Shown piece after piece: positions 12,058 through 23,030 of a stretch of DNA of 64,000 nucleotides; position 1 is the first letter of the stretch; each line of letters starts with the position of its first letter. The notes under the pieces are model-generated. The model saw nothing but the letters and a program-made list of their open reading frames with translations. It had not been told where the DNA came from and searched no databases. This DNA is from Porpolomopsis calyptriformis. Lineage: Eukaryota; Basidiomycota; Agaricomycetes; Agaricales; Hygrophoraceae. The position numbers and the translations under genes are program-made. The stretch spans positions 806,001 to 870,000 of the forward strand of contig OX621168.1 of assembly GCA_951640195.1 (NCBI GenBank), given 5' to 3'.

Positions 12058-14648
12058 ATGGCACCAGCCCGACGCCGAGGTCAACATGACCAAAACTCAC
12101 AAACGACATCCGAAAACACAAATGCCGCCCTCAACCAGGACCTTTTTCTGGAACCCATGATGGGCACACGTTTGCAAATATACATCGAGAAAGATGTGAA
12201 CGATAGAGATATTCTCGTTGACTTGGTCACCGTGAGTCGCGCTCAACCTTGCTCTTCCAACGCGTTCCTGTCGCATTTTCCGCTTCAAAAATCATCATCT
12301 CTTACACATCCTCGCCCCTGACGCCATCCGTCGTTTTCCCGTTCCAGAGACATGGAGGTGTGATCTCGCCAGGATACAGTGGGGTGCCTTACATCCTTGG
12401 TCGGTCCAGGGTGGTTGGAATACCTATGATCCACACTCATCTCATTTCCCTTCAGTCGATCCTCATAAAGAATCAGGGCAAAACCTCTATCGGCAGTATG
12501 CCGGAAAAAAGGGAAAGATTATTTTAAACGCCCGATGGGTCCAAGAGTGTGTCAAAGCCGGAACACTCCAGAACTTTCATACTAACTGGGCGGGCTGCAA
12601 AATTGATGGCACTGAAATGTACGTCTACCCATGCCCTCGTAATCCAACTTACCCCCTCCACCCCTCAGAGTAGGACCAACTGAGATCCAAAGCATCCCAC
12701 CAGCTTCAGCTACTTTATCGTCTTCTCAAGACCAGTCGGTGCGGCAGTCGCGTCAGAGCATGCCTCCCCCGCAAGTCGGTCCAATCCAACCTCAACCTCT
12801 ACATGCCCACCCCGCCCCAATCCAACCTGGAATGCCTCCTGTAGATCCCCTTGTCCACCCTCAATTCCCGTACCCAGTGTATGCCGCCTCGCTTCAAGCC
12901 GCTCCCCGCCCTATGCACCCTCCTACCGCGGCTCCCCCGCAGACATGGCAAACCCCCAACACCATCGTCCCTCAGCAGGCTCACCTACTCTCTCGACCAC
13001 CTCATGCCTACCGTGAAGAGCCTTCTTGGAATACAACCTATGAACACGCTGTGCCTCCCGCGAGCACTATGGTTGGAGGACCCGCTGCCTCTGGTTATGA
13101 CTACAGGTACAGGGATGATCAGGCTAACTGGGTCGGGGCCACCAATGATTATTATGATCACTCGGTGAAACATCTTTCCTTATCAGCTCCACTCCTACAC
13201 TGACAACGGAGACCGTCAGTACGACCCATCCTATGAACAACCTGCTCCGTTCTTAGAGGATCCTGGATCGTCCAATACAGAGACACCTGCTCTTTCCACT
13301 GATATTTCCGATAAAGGCCGTGGCCGCAAACGTACCCGAGCCCAAGTATGTCAGCAACGGCATTTGAATCAGTTTTCTTTCTCGTGATTAATGTGATGCC
13401 CTAGTCAACTCCTGCTCCCCCTGCCTCTTCTTTAGTGGTCAGTCGACGCCATCCGCCTGCGCGGTCTCCTACACCTCCTGCCCGGGTAATAAAGAGCACA
13501 TACGGCGGAAACCTGTTTACTTCGGATGATGTTGAATACCTTAAGAAATATATTGATTATTGTCAGGAACAGGGATTGGTTCTGAGGTCGGTCGTTCCCC
13601 CTCTCAGTTTCGCTGTTTTTTCCCCTGTCTCCACAGTCTGCGCGAGATATGTGAGAGAATCGCCATCAAGGTCCGAGCATCCTTTCTGTCTTCTTCTATT
13701 TTACTCACGGTGCACACAGGCGCCTCACCATACGTATGGCTCCCTAATGATGTGGCATATACCTCAACCTAATTCAACTTGAAACTAGTTTTTACTCCTG
13801 GCGTCGATACTGTAACAAACACCAAATACGATTGGGAGGTTATGCAATGAATATCGATCGTTCTCCTACTCCACAGGGGATAGAACAAGAACCTGAGGAT
13901 GAGGATATATTAGGCGCTGGACCTGGACCAGGAACGGTGGCAGCAGCCCATCAAGCGAGTTCACCGAACGGGCAAGCTAGAAGCGGCTCCCCGACGCCTC
14001 CAAAGGCCTTATTCCGGAGCACAACTGGTAAAGGGGTAGCTTTCACAGCTGAGGATATAGCGTTCTTAGCACGGTTTATGGAATACCGCAAGTAGGCGTG
14101 CCTGTCGGTGACTTTTGGTGGACGAAATTCATTTTGCCTTTTTAGATCGCAGGGTAGAGTCGACATGGTAGCTTTTTGGAAAGACGTCGCCGCGAAGGTA
14201 ATTGTATTCCGCCTGTCCTGATTCTCGAGTCACCGTCATGACCGCTTTCACAGGCCCCTCACCATTCCCGCGCCTCCTGGATGAAGTTTTGGCGGAGACA
14301 CAAGCACGAGTGGAACCGTACCGAAACTGACGAACCCCTCCCCCAACGTCCGGAAAAGAAAATGCGGTACAGCCGCGAAGACGACATCCTCCTGGCGAAA
14401 TATTTCTTCACTAAACCGGAAGGCACCTCAGATAAAATATTTCAAGCCTTTGGGCGGATGGTAATTCATGTCGAATGGCGAACTTGTCCCGTTTTTTGAT
14501 TGATGCCATTTGGTTCCTGTAGCATCCGCATCATCCGTGGAAGGGGTGGCAGGAGCATCACCGTATTCACAAGACCAAGATCGATTACTTTATACAACAA
14601 CTCACGAACGGGGAAACAATCGACTCCGCTGAACCGCCTCCGGAGTAA
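12058..14648 (+). CDS. RAP1: Rap1-like telomere protein with BRCT and three Myb-like repeats
   Basis: Likely shelterin/telomere protein. After an ATG at 12058 (MAPARRRGQHDQ) comes a BRCT domain, about 12150-12640 (MGTRLQIYIEKDVNDRDILV, KHGGVISPGYSGVPYIL, ILNARWVQECVKAG). A Pro-rich linker follows (about 12670-13200). Three Myb-like units of the Rap1 type come next: FTSDDVEYLKKYIDY ... APHHTFYSWRRYCNKH (13500-13840), FTAEDIAFLARFMEY ... APHHSRASWMKFWRRH (14040-14310), and YSREDDILLAKYF ... HPHHPWKGWQEHHRIH (14370-14600). A phase-0 intron sits directly before the PHH motif in all three. The protein stops about 20 residues after the third repeat (TAA at 14646-14648), so no RCT domain is visible. 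Human Rap1 has one Myb and budding yeast two. Family call is firm; orthology with function is inferred. Confidence 0.85.
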
Positions 14649-14834
14649 TTAAGTGCTTCCGTCATGTTCCGCAATTTTTTGGATTCTTTTTCTTTGCTCA
14701 GACTTGATTATTTGTTGGTTGGTTCCCCGTACATTTATTGCCTTATTACCGCACAAAAGACTCACACCACACGTAAAGATACTGCATATACATACTTGAT
14801 TACCATGCACAGCGTGACTTGAAACTTGCCTGTG

Positions 14835-16363
14835 ATGGAACATCTAACCCAGGAGCAATGGGACCAGGTTGGCCTGTATTTCTATACTGCGACATTTGGC
14901 TGATTGACAGAATGGAAGTTTCATCGAGATGGGTACATGCGTTGTACACTTGTGCAAGATGAGAATTGACTCCAAGTTAAGGTACCTTCGAGTCTCGTCC
15001 TTTCTCACTCACGAGGAGACCGATGCCCTTCTTGCGCGATCCAAGCAACTCTTGGACGACTTTGATGTGGAAAATCATCCCTTAGTGCGTCGTGTTCAAA
15101 TCATTGTTCATCCTCCGTCGTTGACTTCTTAGATTGTGCCTCTTGCTCTCCCTCCCCCAAGACCAAGTTTACAACAGGTGATAAAGATCACGTAGGGGAT
15201 GACTATTTCCTCACATCTGGAGACAAGATGTATGGTCCATTCCGTATCTTTCTTTTTGTTTTGAACAAAACAGGAGTTAACGAACGGCCAGTCGATATTT
15301 CCTGGAGGAAGATGCCGTTGAGAATGGCAAGCTGACGAGAGAAAAACAGAAAGCGGTGAACAAGATTGGCCATGGTATGTGACTCAGGATGTATCATATC
15401 CGAGCGGCTAGCTGAGTTGCGACCCAGCTCTTCATGAACTCGATCCTGTCTTCCGAAGGGTGACGCTCGAGAATGAAAATTTAAGAGTGTTGGTCCGGGA
15501 CTTGCGATTCCATCGTGATCCGGTAGGTAAGGCAAACTCGTTGGTCGTCCGGTTCGATCTCATCATCGAGCTTGATACATGTAGCTCTGCAGTCCATGGT
15601 GATAACCAAACAACCCCAGATCGGCGGCGAAGGTTCAGATCTTACCTGGCTCAAAAAGATCTCATCGATTCTGACGTTGGCTATCGGGTCGTGTGCTAGT
15701 ACCTGAGCACAACGACTCGTAGGTGTTCCATATGCATTTATATACCAGACGACTGAGGCGATCATTTTCGCCCGGACGCACCGTAGAACATTCCTGGTGA
15801 GCAGCTTTCCTTCATCGGTCGATCTTGTTCCTACTCCATCTAATATCTTTTTTCTCCCTGTGCCATGTCAAAGTACACCTCGCCCCCGACCGCACTTGGC
15901 TTTTGGATCGCTCTGGAGAAATGTACCTCCTTGAACGGCGCATTGTCCTTCCTCCCTGGCTCACACTTGACGACTCCCTTGACGAAACGCTTCGTACGTC
16001 TTCCAGGTGGAGGCACAGGTTTCGAGCATATCATTCCGGCCTCCCAGGCTGAGAAGCGGATTTCACCCCCTGGCGCTGGAGAAGAGTATGTTTTAACAGA
16101 ATGTGAACCTGGTGTGTACATTCACACAGCATGGGTTTCCGCATGAAAAGCTGAGACTACAATACAATTATCTAGGCGACCTTGTCCTCATCCATGGGGG
16201 TGTTCTGCACCGATCGGGGCGCAACACCAGTGACGTTACGCGCTTTGCCTATACGTTCCATATGATTGACTCCCCCCCGCATTGTCAATATGATGAAAAG
16301 AACTGGCTACAACCGACACGCTCTATGCCATTTTCTCGTGTGCTTGGCACAACGGGAAACTAA
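14835..16363 (+). CDS. Phytanoyl-CoA dioxygenase family (PHYHD1-like) Fe(II)/2-oxoglutarate oxygenase
   Basis: Predicted non-heme iron 2-oxoglutarate dioxygenase of the PhyH family. Start MEHLTQEQWDQ at 14835, then NGSFIEMVSSFLTHEETDAL. The iron site is EHNDS, giving His-x-Asp, near 15705. The distal iron/2OG elements are LIHGGVLHRSGRNTSDVTR near 16190-16250. Between them lie MVITKQPQIGGEVPEHNDS and TALGFWIALEKCTSLNGAL, which match PHYHD1-like proteins. It ends RSMPFSRVLGTTGN and TAA. Splicing needs a 10-nt microexon at 15787-15796 joining EHNDS to the Y-T-S-P-P exon. Substrate is unknown: peroxisomal phytanoyl-CoA hydroxylation is not implied, since no clear PTS1 is present at the C-terminus. 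Confidence 0.88.
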
Positions 16364-17174
16364 CCTTGAACTGTGCGGTGACACTGGCGAACTCTTTCAC
16401 CAATGCACTTGGTGCTTCTTTCGGACGTTGAATGTAACCTAACAAAGTCTTTACTAAATGCTTGTTCAAATAAGCATTTATCGAGGTTGCGTAGCGTGGA
16501 ATCGTTGATTGATTTTCTGTTGGAAAGCATGTTCTGTACGTATTTCGTTAAATTTGGTTTAGTTTGAATATTTCGGGGCATCCTCGCCAGCCAAAATCAG
16601 ATGTCTATCAAGAATTCTGGTTGATCATGAAATTCCGATGTCATTGGGTGTGAACGCGAAAAGGGGACAGTTATCGTTTGTGAGAAGTAGCCATGGGATC
16701 TCAGCAAGGGGGACTCGGCGCAGGCCGGTACGTTATTTAATTATGGGTGTCGCAAACAGGAAATGTCGTTGACATTTCCATAATCCCTAGTTGAACCGCA
16801 AGTGGGAAACTCTCTGAACCCAGAATATTTAGCACATGTTATCGGGTTTGATTCGAGAAAAAAATTAATCAGGATTTCTGCTATCGTCGGGATTTCCCTC
16901 CTATCTCGGTTCAAAAAGCCAGTACAGTATGCCAAACGGTGTATGAAAGTTCAGACTGACCATCCAAAACCTTAGTGACATGGGTTGTCTGGAATAGCAT
17001 CAGCTTAGCGTGTTCTGTACTCGTCTCGCATTCGATCTTGCTTAGAGTCCTGAAGGAAGCAAGAAACTCACCGACAAAAAATAGTGTGAATGGCCAGACA
17101 CACTTCGACACACGAGTATATCCCATCGCCAAAACACAGACCCAAACGAGAATACGGAACATGCGCGCCGGGCC
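16364..17174. other. Convergent intergenic region
   Basis: This is 0.8 kb between the 3' ends of the PhyH gene and the lipase. No gene is supported. It contains a perfect 9-bp inverted repeat, TAAATGCTT at 16455-16463 and AAGCATTTA at 16472-16480, with an 8-nt loop. A minus-strand frame at 16911-17162 has a hydrophobic start but no homology that I recognise. Confidence 0.55.
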
Positions 17175-18335
17175 TCAAGCCTGTGTTCCACATTCCTGCC
17201 TTAGACGATCTCTATATCGCTCTTCCCAGCCAGCTTCTCCTTGTTTCGCCAAGTCGAGCCACGTCATCCTCCTGATCAGTTTTTCCATGTCTCTATCATT
17301 ATAGTAATTGTGGCCCCCTAGTGGATACTCTGAGGGTTGTTCGGGGTCATCCCGCTCGATCATGAAGAGAGAGCATTCGGAATCAACTGATGGAATGTGG
17401 TACAAGTGGCCTCCGACCGAATATATCGGGTTTGAGGCAAAATGACGATACCCGAGTTTTGGTGGAGGCACGGCTGTGGCACCTAAGAAAAATGCATGAA
17501 TATTTCATTGATCCGAGATATAAAGTTGTGACTAACCGTCGTTATAAACCCTTACGGAATACTCATCAACAGAAGAGCGCGTTACGATTTCGCGCCAGTG
17601 CTGCACAAGAGACGTGTTACCGACCCTGGGACTCCCAAAGACAGCGAGTTTTATATGAGGAGGCGGAGATGGCGTGAATTGGACCACCTTGCCTTCCCCT
17701 CCACATATACATAGAGCGAATAGATAACACATCGCTCCTCCCAGGCTGTGTCCCGTGAGAACGATTTCATCGACTTCGTGGTCAGATAAAATACGTTCTA
17801 GGCGCTCGAGCGCAATATCTCGTACACCCGCGTACATCTTCCAAAATCCAGCATGTACGGCGCACCCGTCTCCGCCAGGATATGCGATTAAGCGAGCATC
17901 CATGTCATGGAGCCCTTGAATGAGGCTGGAGGTACCGGAAAACGCGACGATAAGTTGTTTCGCTTCAGCACGATACGCAATGTATCCTTGAAGATTTGTT
18001 ACACGACCATGAAAGGTAGACAGCAATGTGGAACCCTGAAGGGCATCATATCCATCAAGCGGAAAGCTAGGTGGAGATAATGCTCCCATGTTCTTCCATA
18101 TGAACTCCGGGGAAAGTTTTCCATGTGCAACTTCAGCAAACTGGCCGATTCGAGCCAGTTCAAGCTTCAAATGGTCGGAGACGAGATCGGAGGAGGTGAG
18201 GGGGCGAGATGAATGACGAGCGAGAAGCCTCGCAATCCAGCGAAAATTGTCGGTCTTTTCAGACGCGTACATAAGGCGTTGTGCCTCTGATAGTGGGACG
18301 GTCAAAGAGTGACGTCTGAGTAGAGTCTTTAACAT
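17175..18335 (-). CDS. Class 3 (Rhizomucor-type) alpha/beta-hydrolase lipase
   Basis: Predicted triacylglycerol or phospholipid lipase of the fungal class 3 fold, about 365 residues in two exons. The nucleophile elbow is LTGHSLGGAMCY near 17740-17770. The oxyanion region IVAFSGTSSLIQGLHDMD lies near 17890-17950. The acid (YNDGATAVPPPKLGYRHF) straddles the intron near 17470-17540, and the likely catalytic His is in YPLGGHNYYND near 17310. There is no signal peptide: the N-terminus is basic (MLKTLLRRHSLTVPL), so an intracellular or organelle-targeted enzyme is more likely than a secreted one. Stop TGA at 17175-17177. A CACGTG box lies about 85 bp upstream of the ATG. Confidence 0.92.
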
Positions 18336-18537
18336 GGATATCGTGGCTTTCGCCCAGATGCTGGGATGGTTGGAGCATGGCTAAAGTAGTGAAGCCAACA
18401 CAGCCCCAAGCCAGGTATCACGTGTGCACAAATTGCTGTATTGCACTGCATTAAATATAATAATGCCCCGTTATCGGCTTGAGGTGTGAAAGTGTGTCTG
18501 CAACGAGGTAGAGGACTTCCATTGGGCAAAACAAAAG

Positions 18538-19966
18538 TTAAACTGAAATCCCCTCATTGACATTCATCGACATCTCGGTAACGTCCATATGGGCCTGGTT
18601 ATCTGGTGAATCTCTTTCCGCGATCAACCTAGCCGCAAGGCGTTTCGCGGCTCGTGTTTGCATTTCTTCGATCTGGACTGTGAGTTTCGCCTGAAGGAAT
18701 GTGAACAGAAATAAGGACTCAGTCAAAGCAATAGTAGCGAACGTACCGCTTTGTCTGCTACTTCAGTCTTGTTGAAGATGGAGTAAGGCGGTGGACGAAC
18801 ATGCTCTTTTTTGTCACCTAACGAATGTAATGAGCGACTCCCGGGATGATTGCACATTCTGCGCACCGAAGGCAGCGTGTCGAAAGACATCGTTCATAAG
18901 TTCATGATTACGTTTATAGCGGGTTATAGCAAGCGTTCGAGTTGAGATACTATCAAGTTCGTCTCCGGATTCGTCATCGTCCACGCGAGGGGGTGCAGGT
19001 CGCTGGGATGCCTTCCAACCCCTGTTAGAGATTGTGCGTGGATGGGAACAAGTCAAAGACAAGCGACCTACATTGGCACTGCGTTCACGAGCGCGTTCGC
19101 GCTCCCGTCGTCGTTCTAAAGATTCCATAGCGCTAGTCTGTTGAGCTAACATGGCTTTCTGAGTATGCAAATTCATTGGCAACGACGACAACTGGCCAGC
19201 AGGCATGGCTGGGTGTGGTGTTGGTACCGGAGGTCCTCCTGGTGGTATTCCGTGAGGGTATACCTTTTGTCCAGTTTTCTCACCCATGACGTAAACTGCA
19301 GGCTCGTTAACTGGCCGAAGGGGGTACGAGCGTACGGGTCGGCTCGATAGACCCGGAGGGATTGCTGCGGGCAGGCTCGTCTGATGAGGTTTGATGGGAT
19401 TGTGTGTGCATGAAACTGCTCACCAATTGTGGGCCCCCGAGTGTAGTGTACTAGAATGAGCTGGGGATGACCACCTTTGTGTAGCCGGAATCGTCTGCGA
19501 AGTCGCCATGCAACAGTATCTTGGGAATTTGGGATGAATCCGTATTTCGCTTCCGTAACTTCTAGTTCCTGGAATTCCAATTGATCAAGATCTCGTCGGG
19601 TTTGAAGCCAACCTCTGAGCTTACGCGAGTACCTCCGACAGGGATAATAAACCTTGTCTCTTGCTCTTGGTAATGCAATCCGTCAATAGGGAACGTAGAT
19701 TGTGGGGGCAAGAATAGAAGTATCACTTGTCCCTCTTTGTGAAGTCACCATGTAAGCCATTCGATAGCTTCAGTGAATCAGAAGTAATGAAGTCACTCGC
19801 CTGCTGGTTTGTCTATGAAGCCCCATGTGTATGGCACTTGCTGAGAAAGTGAGATTGCATGAAGCAACATGTTTACAGCGGTTTCATAGCTGACAGTTTG
19901 CTGAGGACCAAAGTTTTCGGGGTAGCGGAGGCATAGCCCTTCGGCTTGCGCTTGTTGGAAAGACAT
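18538..19966 (-). CDS. SSR4: Probable SWI/SNF and RSC complex subunit Ssr4
   Basis: The ATG at 19964-19966 gives MSFQQAQAEGLCLRYPENFG, then AVNMLLHAISLSQQVPYTWGF and FQELEVTEAKYGFIPNSQD ... WRLRRRFRLHKGGHPQLILVHY. I associate this pattern with the fungal Ssr4 N-terminal domain (formerly DUF1750), a chromatin-remodelling subunit. The middle is Pro-rich, followed by a basic helical segment (SLERRRERERARERS), then a C-terminal region with KRNHELMNDVFRHAAFG and a helical tail (QIEEMQTRAAKRLAARL). Stop TAA at 18538-18540. About five short introns. It diverges from the TAPT1-like gene with 251 bp between starts. The family call is from memory of the domain pattern and is less secure than the neighbours. 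Confidence 0.7.
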
Positions 19967-20217
19967 CGGACGCGAACGAGCGTTTGTTTGGTTCAGAAGC
20001 TGTTGATAAACAACAACGATTTTACCACAGATCGGAATCCTTGCTGTACGGCATCCCTTGGCGAGAGGCACCCAACGCTTGCATCAGGCAAGAAAGTGGC
20101 GCGTCGCGGCATATTACCGCACCTAGCGCAATCCTCACGAAGAGTGTTGAGCGATTCCAGTGTGTGTTAGTCAAATCGAGTCAATTACTTCTCGTTTTCA
20201 TAAACTGAGCGTAAACG

Positions 20218-22722
20218 ATGACCACAACTGCCACGAAGGTTCACAGACATCCTTCGCGACGCTCTCGCCTTTTGAAAAGGCGATTCTCATCGGCTTCGGC
20301 CACGGGGACGCAGGGTAAATCATTCCAATCTTTACCTATCCCCTCCTTGCGCAGTACTAGTCGTCGAACCTTCTACACACCGCCATTCGCAGGCTACGCG
20401 TCAAATCATTTTAAGTCATCAGACACCTCTGAAACCGAGGAAGAATTAGATGGATCTTATCTCTGGCGCGACGGTAACTCTTACTTTCCTCGAGACAAAT
20501 CTAGAACTCTACATTATACGTCATTGCCATCTACGCCCACTGTGGCCTCAACCGCCCGTTCATACTCTCCACCTCCGCAACCTCTACCGCCACTACTTTC
20601 AAGGTCTCCATCTTTCTCGCGCTCGGTTTCGCCACCCTTTTCGTTATGGGATTATGTTTGCGAAGAACTCCTGGCGACGGACTTTGATTCCCACCAAGAG
20701 CTTAAGTGGGACCGCGTCAGTAATTTCCTGAACATCCCTCTAGCTATAGAGAAGGTGAGAGATTCGGAATTTCATGGCAAGGAGTGACTGACCCTTTTCC
20801 CAGATCATCAGTTTCGGTTTCCTGCTCTGCTTGGACTCATTTCTTTATACATTCACCATTCTCCCCATTCGCTTCACATTGGCATTCATTCGATTCCTGA
20901 GCAACCTATTCTCCTTGTCCTCCCCACCTCTCCCACCGTCTCAAAAGGCCGATCTCCTCCGCATGCTCCTTCTCTTGGTTTCAGTCTCCGTTCTTTTTCC
21001 GCTCACTGATGCAAGCAAAATTTACCACTCTATACGTGGGCAAGACACCATCAAATTGTATGTAATATTTAATGCACTTGAAGTAAGCTTTCTCTTATTT
21101 CTTCTGTTGGTTTATTGCCTCCGAACCTAATGGTATGTTACTTCAAAACCTACGTCCCTTTTCTAGATCGCCGACAGGCTGTGTGCGTCCATCGGCCAGG
21201 ACGTTCTTGACTGTTTATTCTCCCGATCGACGTTGGAGCCCTTGTCCCATCGGACGCCATTATCGTCGCTCACTTTTCGGCCATTCTTGTTTTTTCTCTT
21301 GGCTATGTTATACACAGGTGCGCGAATATTACTTTCAGCAAAACACTGCTGATATTCCAAACGTCGATCAGTGGCACACACACTCGTCATGGTATATCAA
21401 CTACTTGCGCTGAATGTCGCCGTCAACTCGTATGATCATGCTCTTCTCACACTTCTGGTATCCAATCAGTTCGTTGAGATCAAAAGTAGCGTGTTCAAAA
21501 AATTTGAAAAAGATAATCTGTTCCAAATTACCTGCGCAGGTGCGGTTTTGGCACCAAAGTACACACTGATCGCCTTTCGAGTGACTGATATGTGCGTTTC
21601 TTCTGAAATGCGTAGATATCGTCGAGCGGTTTACTCTCGCATTGATGTTATCTGTTGTCGCATTCCGCAATCTCATTGAGCTCGGTGGCTCCGAGTTTGA
21701 CCTCACAGAGGGGTTCGTCCTTCCAAAAAGCTTTGGCTGGTTTGGGAACAATGTTCTTTGGACAATCTCGTACGTGAGTGCCTTCATTCGTCGGCCTTTT
21801 CATTCGTCTAACCGCACCTCGCCGTCAAGCCGGTGCTGACAGTCATGACGTCGGAAATGCTTGTTGACTGGCTCAAGCACGCGTTCATCACCAAATTTAA
21901 CCATATCCGACCGTCAGTGTACGAGCGCTTTACTGATGTTCTTTGCCGGGATCTCTCAAGCGGGAGTGCCGTTGGGCGTCGAGGAGCGCGCAAGGTAACT
22001 GACTAATTTTAATAGCCGCATTTTCTTGACGCACATACTAATAACATCATCAGCATGCCTATGTTGACCAATCTCCCCTCGTTGCACGCCGGTTAGGCTT
22101 TGCCTCGCTCCCTCTTGCAGTGCTAGCAATTCTGATAGGCTCGCAATCGGCGAGTCTGATATTTGCCTTACAAAGCAACTCAAGCGAGCGGACTGGGCGG
22201 GGGCTGACAAACGAGGAGATCGTGCATTACGTGAAATGGGCGGCTATGGGATTTGGATTTTGGCTTTGGTGAGCGCCATGTAATTTTGATAATTGTATTG
22301 GTCTCGATAGTTCGCGATTCTGTCCTCTTATCATGCAGTTTTTTGGGCATCAAGGTGATTGTCGGTGTTAATCTTGTGAGCTATGCCACAGGGAGGTGGA
22401 CAGGGATGGAAGCCCGTCAGGCTGAAGATGATGCCGTTAATAATTTCGACAGAAATCCGATCGGAGAAGGGAAAGAAGAACAGGTTCGTCTCACATTTTA
22501 CCGGTCTGTTGCGTCACTTACGAGGCCTGATCGCGTGCCACTTGGCAGGTTTATAATCGCGAACTCAAGGCGCTGCTGGATAATAAAATGGACAACGCGG
22601 CTCATACGTCCGAGATGGGCGACCGTAAGAAACAGGGTGAGGAAGGTGAAGGCAGCACCAAAAGGGAGCGGGTTAAACTGGAAGATCTTACACGATTTAC
22701 GATGGTCAAGCGGATATGGTGA
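20218..22722 (+). CDS. TAPT1: TAPT1/Emp65-family ER membrane protein
   Basis: Polytopic membrane protein of the DUF747 family (human TAPT1, yeast Emp65), linked to ER quality control and glycosylation or cilia in other taxa. The N-terminus is basic and Ser-rich (MTTTATKVHRHPSRRSRLLKRR). The family core starts at LWDYVCEELLATDFDSHQELK. It continues with KADLLRMLLLLVSVSVLFPLTD and ASKIYHSIRGQDTIKLYVIF, then IADRLCASIGQDVLDCLFS and NQFVEIKSSVFKKFEKDNLF. The C-terminal half reads VDWLKHAFITKFNHIRPSVY and LGFASLPLAVLAILIGSQ. At least six hydrophobic segments are visible. It ends LTRFTMVKRIW and TGA at 22720-22722. About seven introns. A short TTAGCTT tandem repeat (22788-22808) follows the stop. 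Confidence 0.92.
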
Positions 22723-23030
22723 CGGAAAGATGACCATTGAGTAAATTATTAATAGAGGTAAATTGCAGAACACTTTGGAGGACACAAGCTTTTAGCTTTT
22801 AGCTTTAAGCATTACTTGCGCGCGCATGTCCCGCAAAGGCGACATCACTGCGTTGCTGGAGGTGAATCAGAAACATGAGGCCTGAAGCCAAGTGAAAAAT
22901 GACATTATTTGGATAGATTTGGGCATTATAGTAATTCGATTACCACGATCACAGTAAATCGGCAAAATTTCCTGGGTCGCGAAAAAATTGGTAAAAGACC
23001 TCATCCTCATTCTTCGGACTCGGAACTGCC
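22723..23030. promoter_or_regulatory. Intergenic region upstream of CTP synthase
   Basis: Roughly 310 bp between the TAPT1-like stop and the CTP synthase start, in tandem orientation. It must hold the 3' end of one transcript and the promoter of the next. An imperfect TTAGCTT repeat lies at 22788-22808; nothing else can be named. Confidence 0.45.

Noticed and set aside
16455..16480. 9-bp hairpin as a terminator
   Set aside because: Intrinsic hairpin terminators are a bacterial feature and no adjoining T-tract is present. It is more likely chance in AT-rich intergenic DNA.
16911..17162. Minus-strand 83-residue frame with signal-like start
   Set aside because: It would begin 13 bp after the lipase stop, has no recognisable homology and no supporting splice structure.
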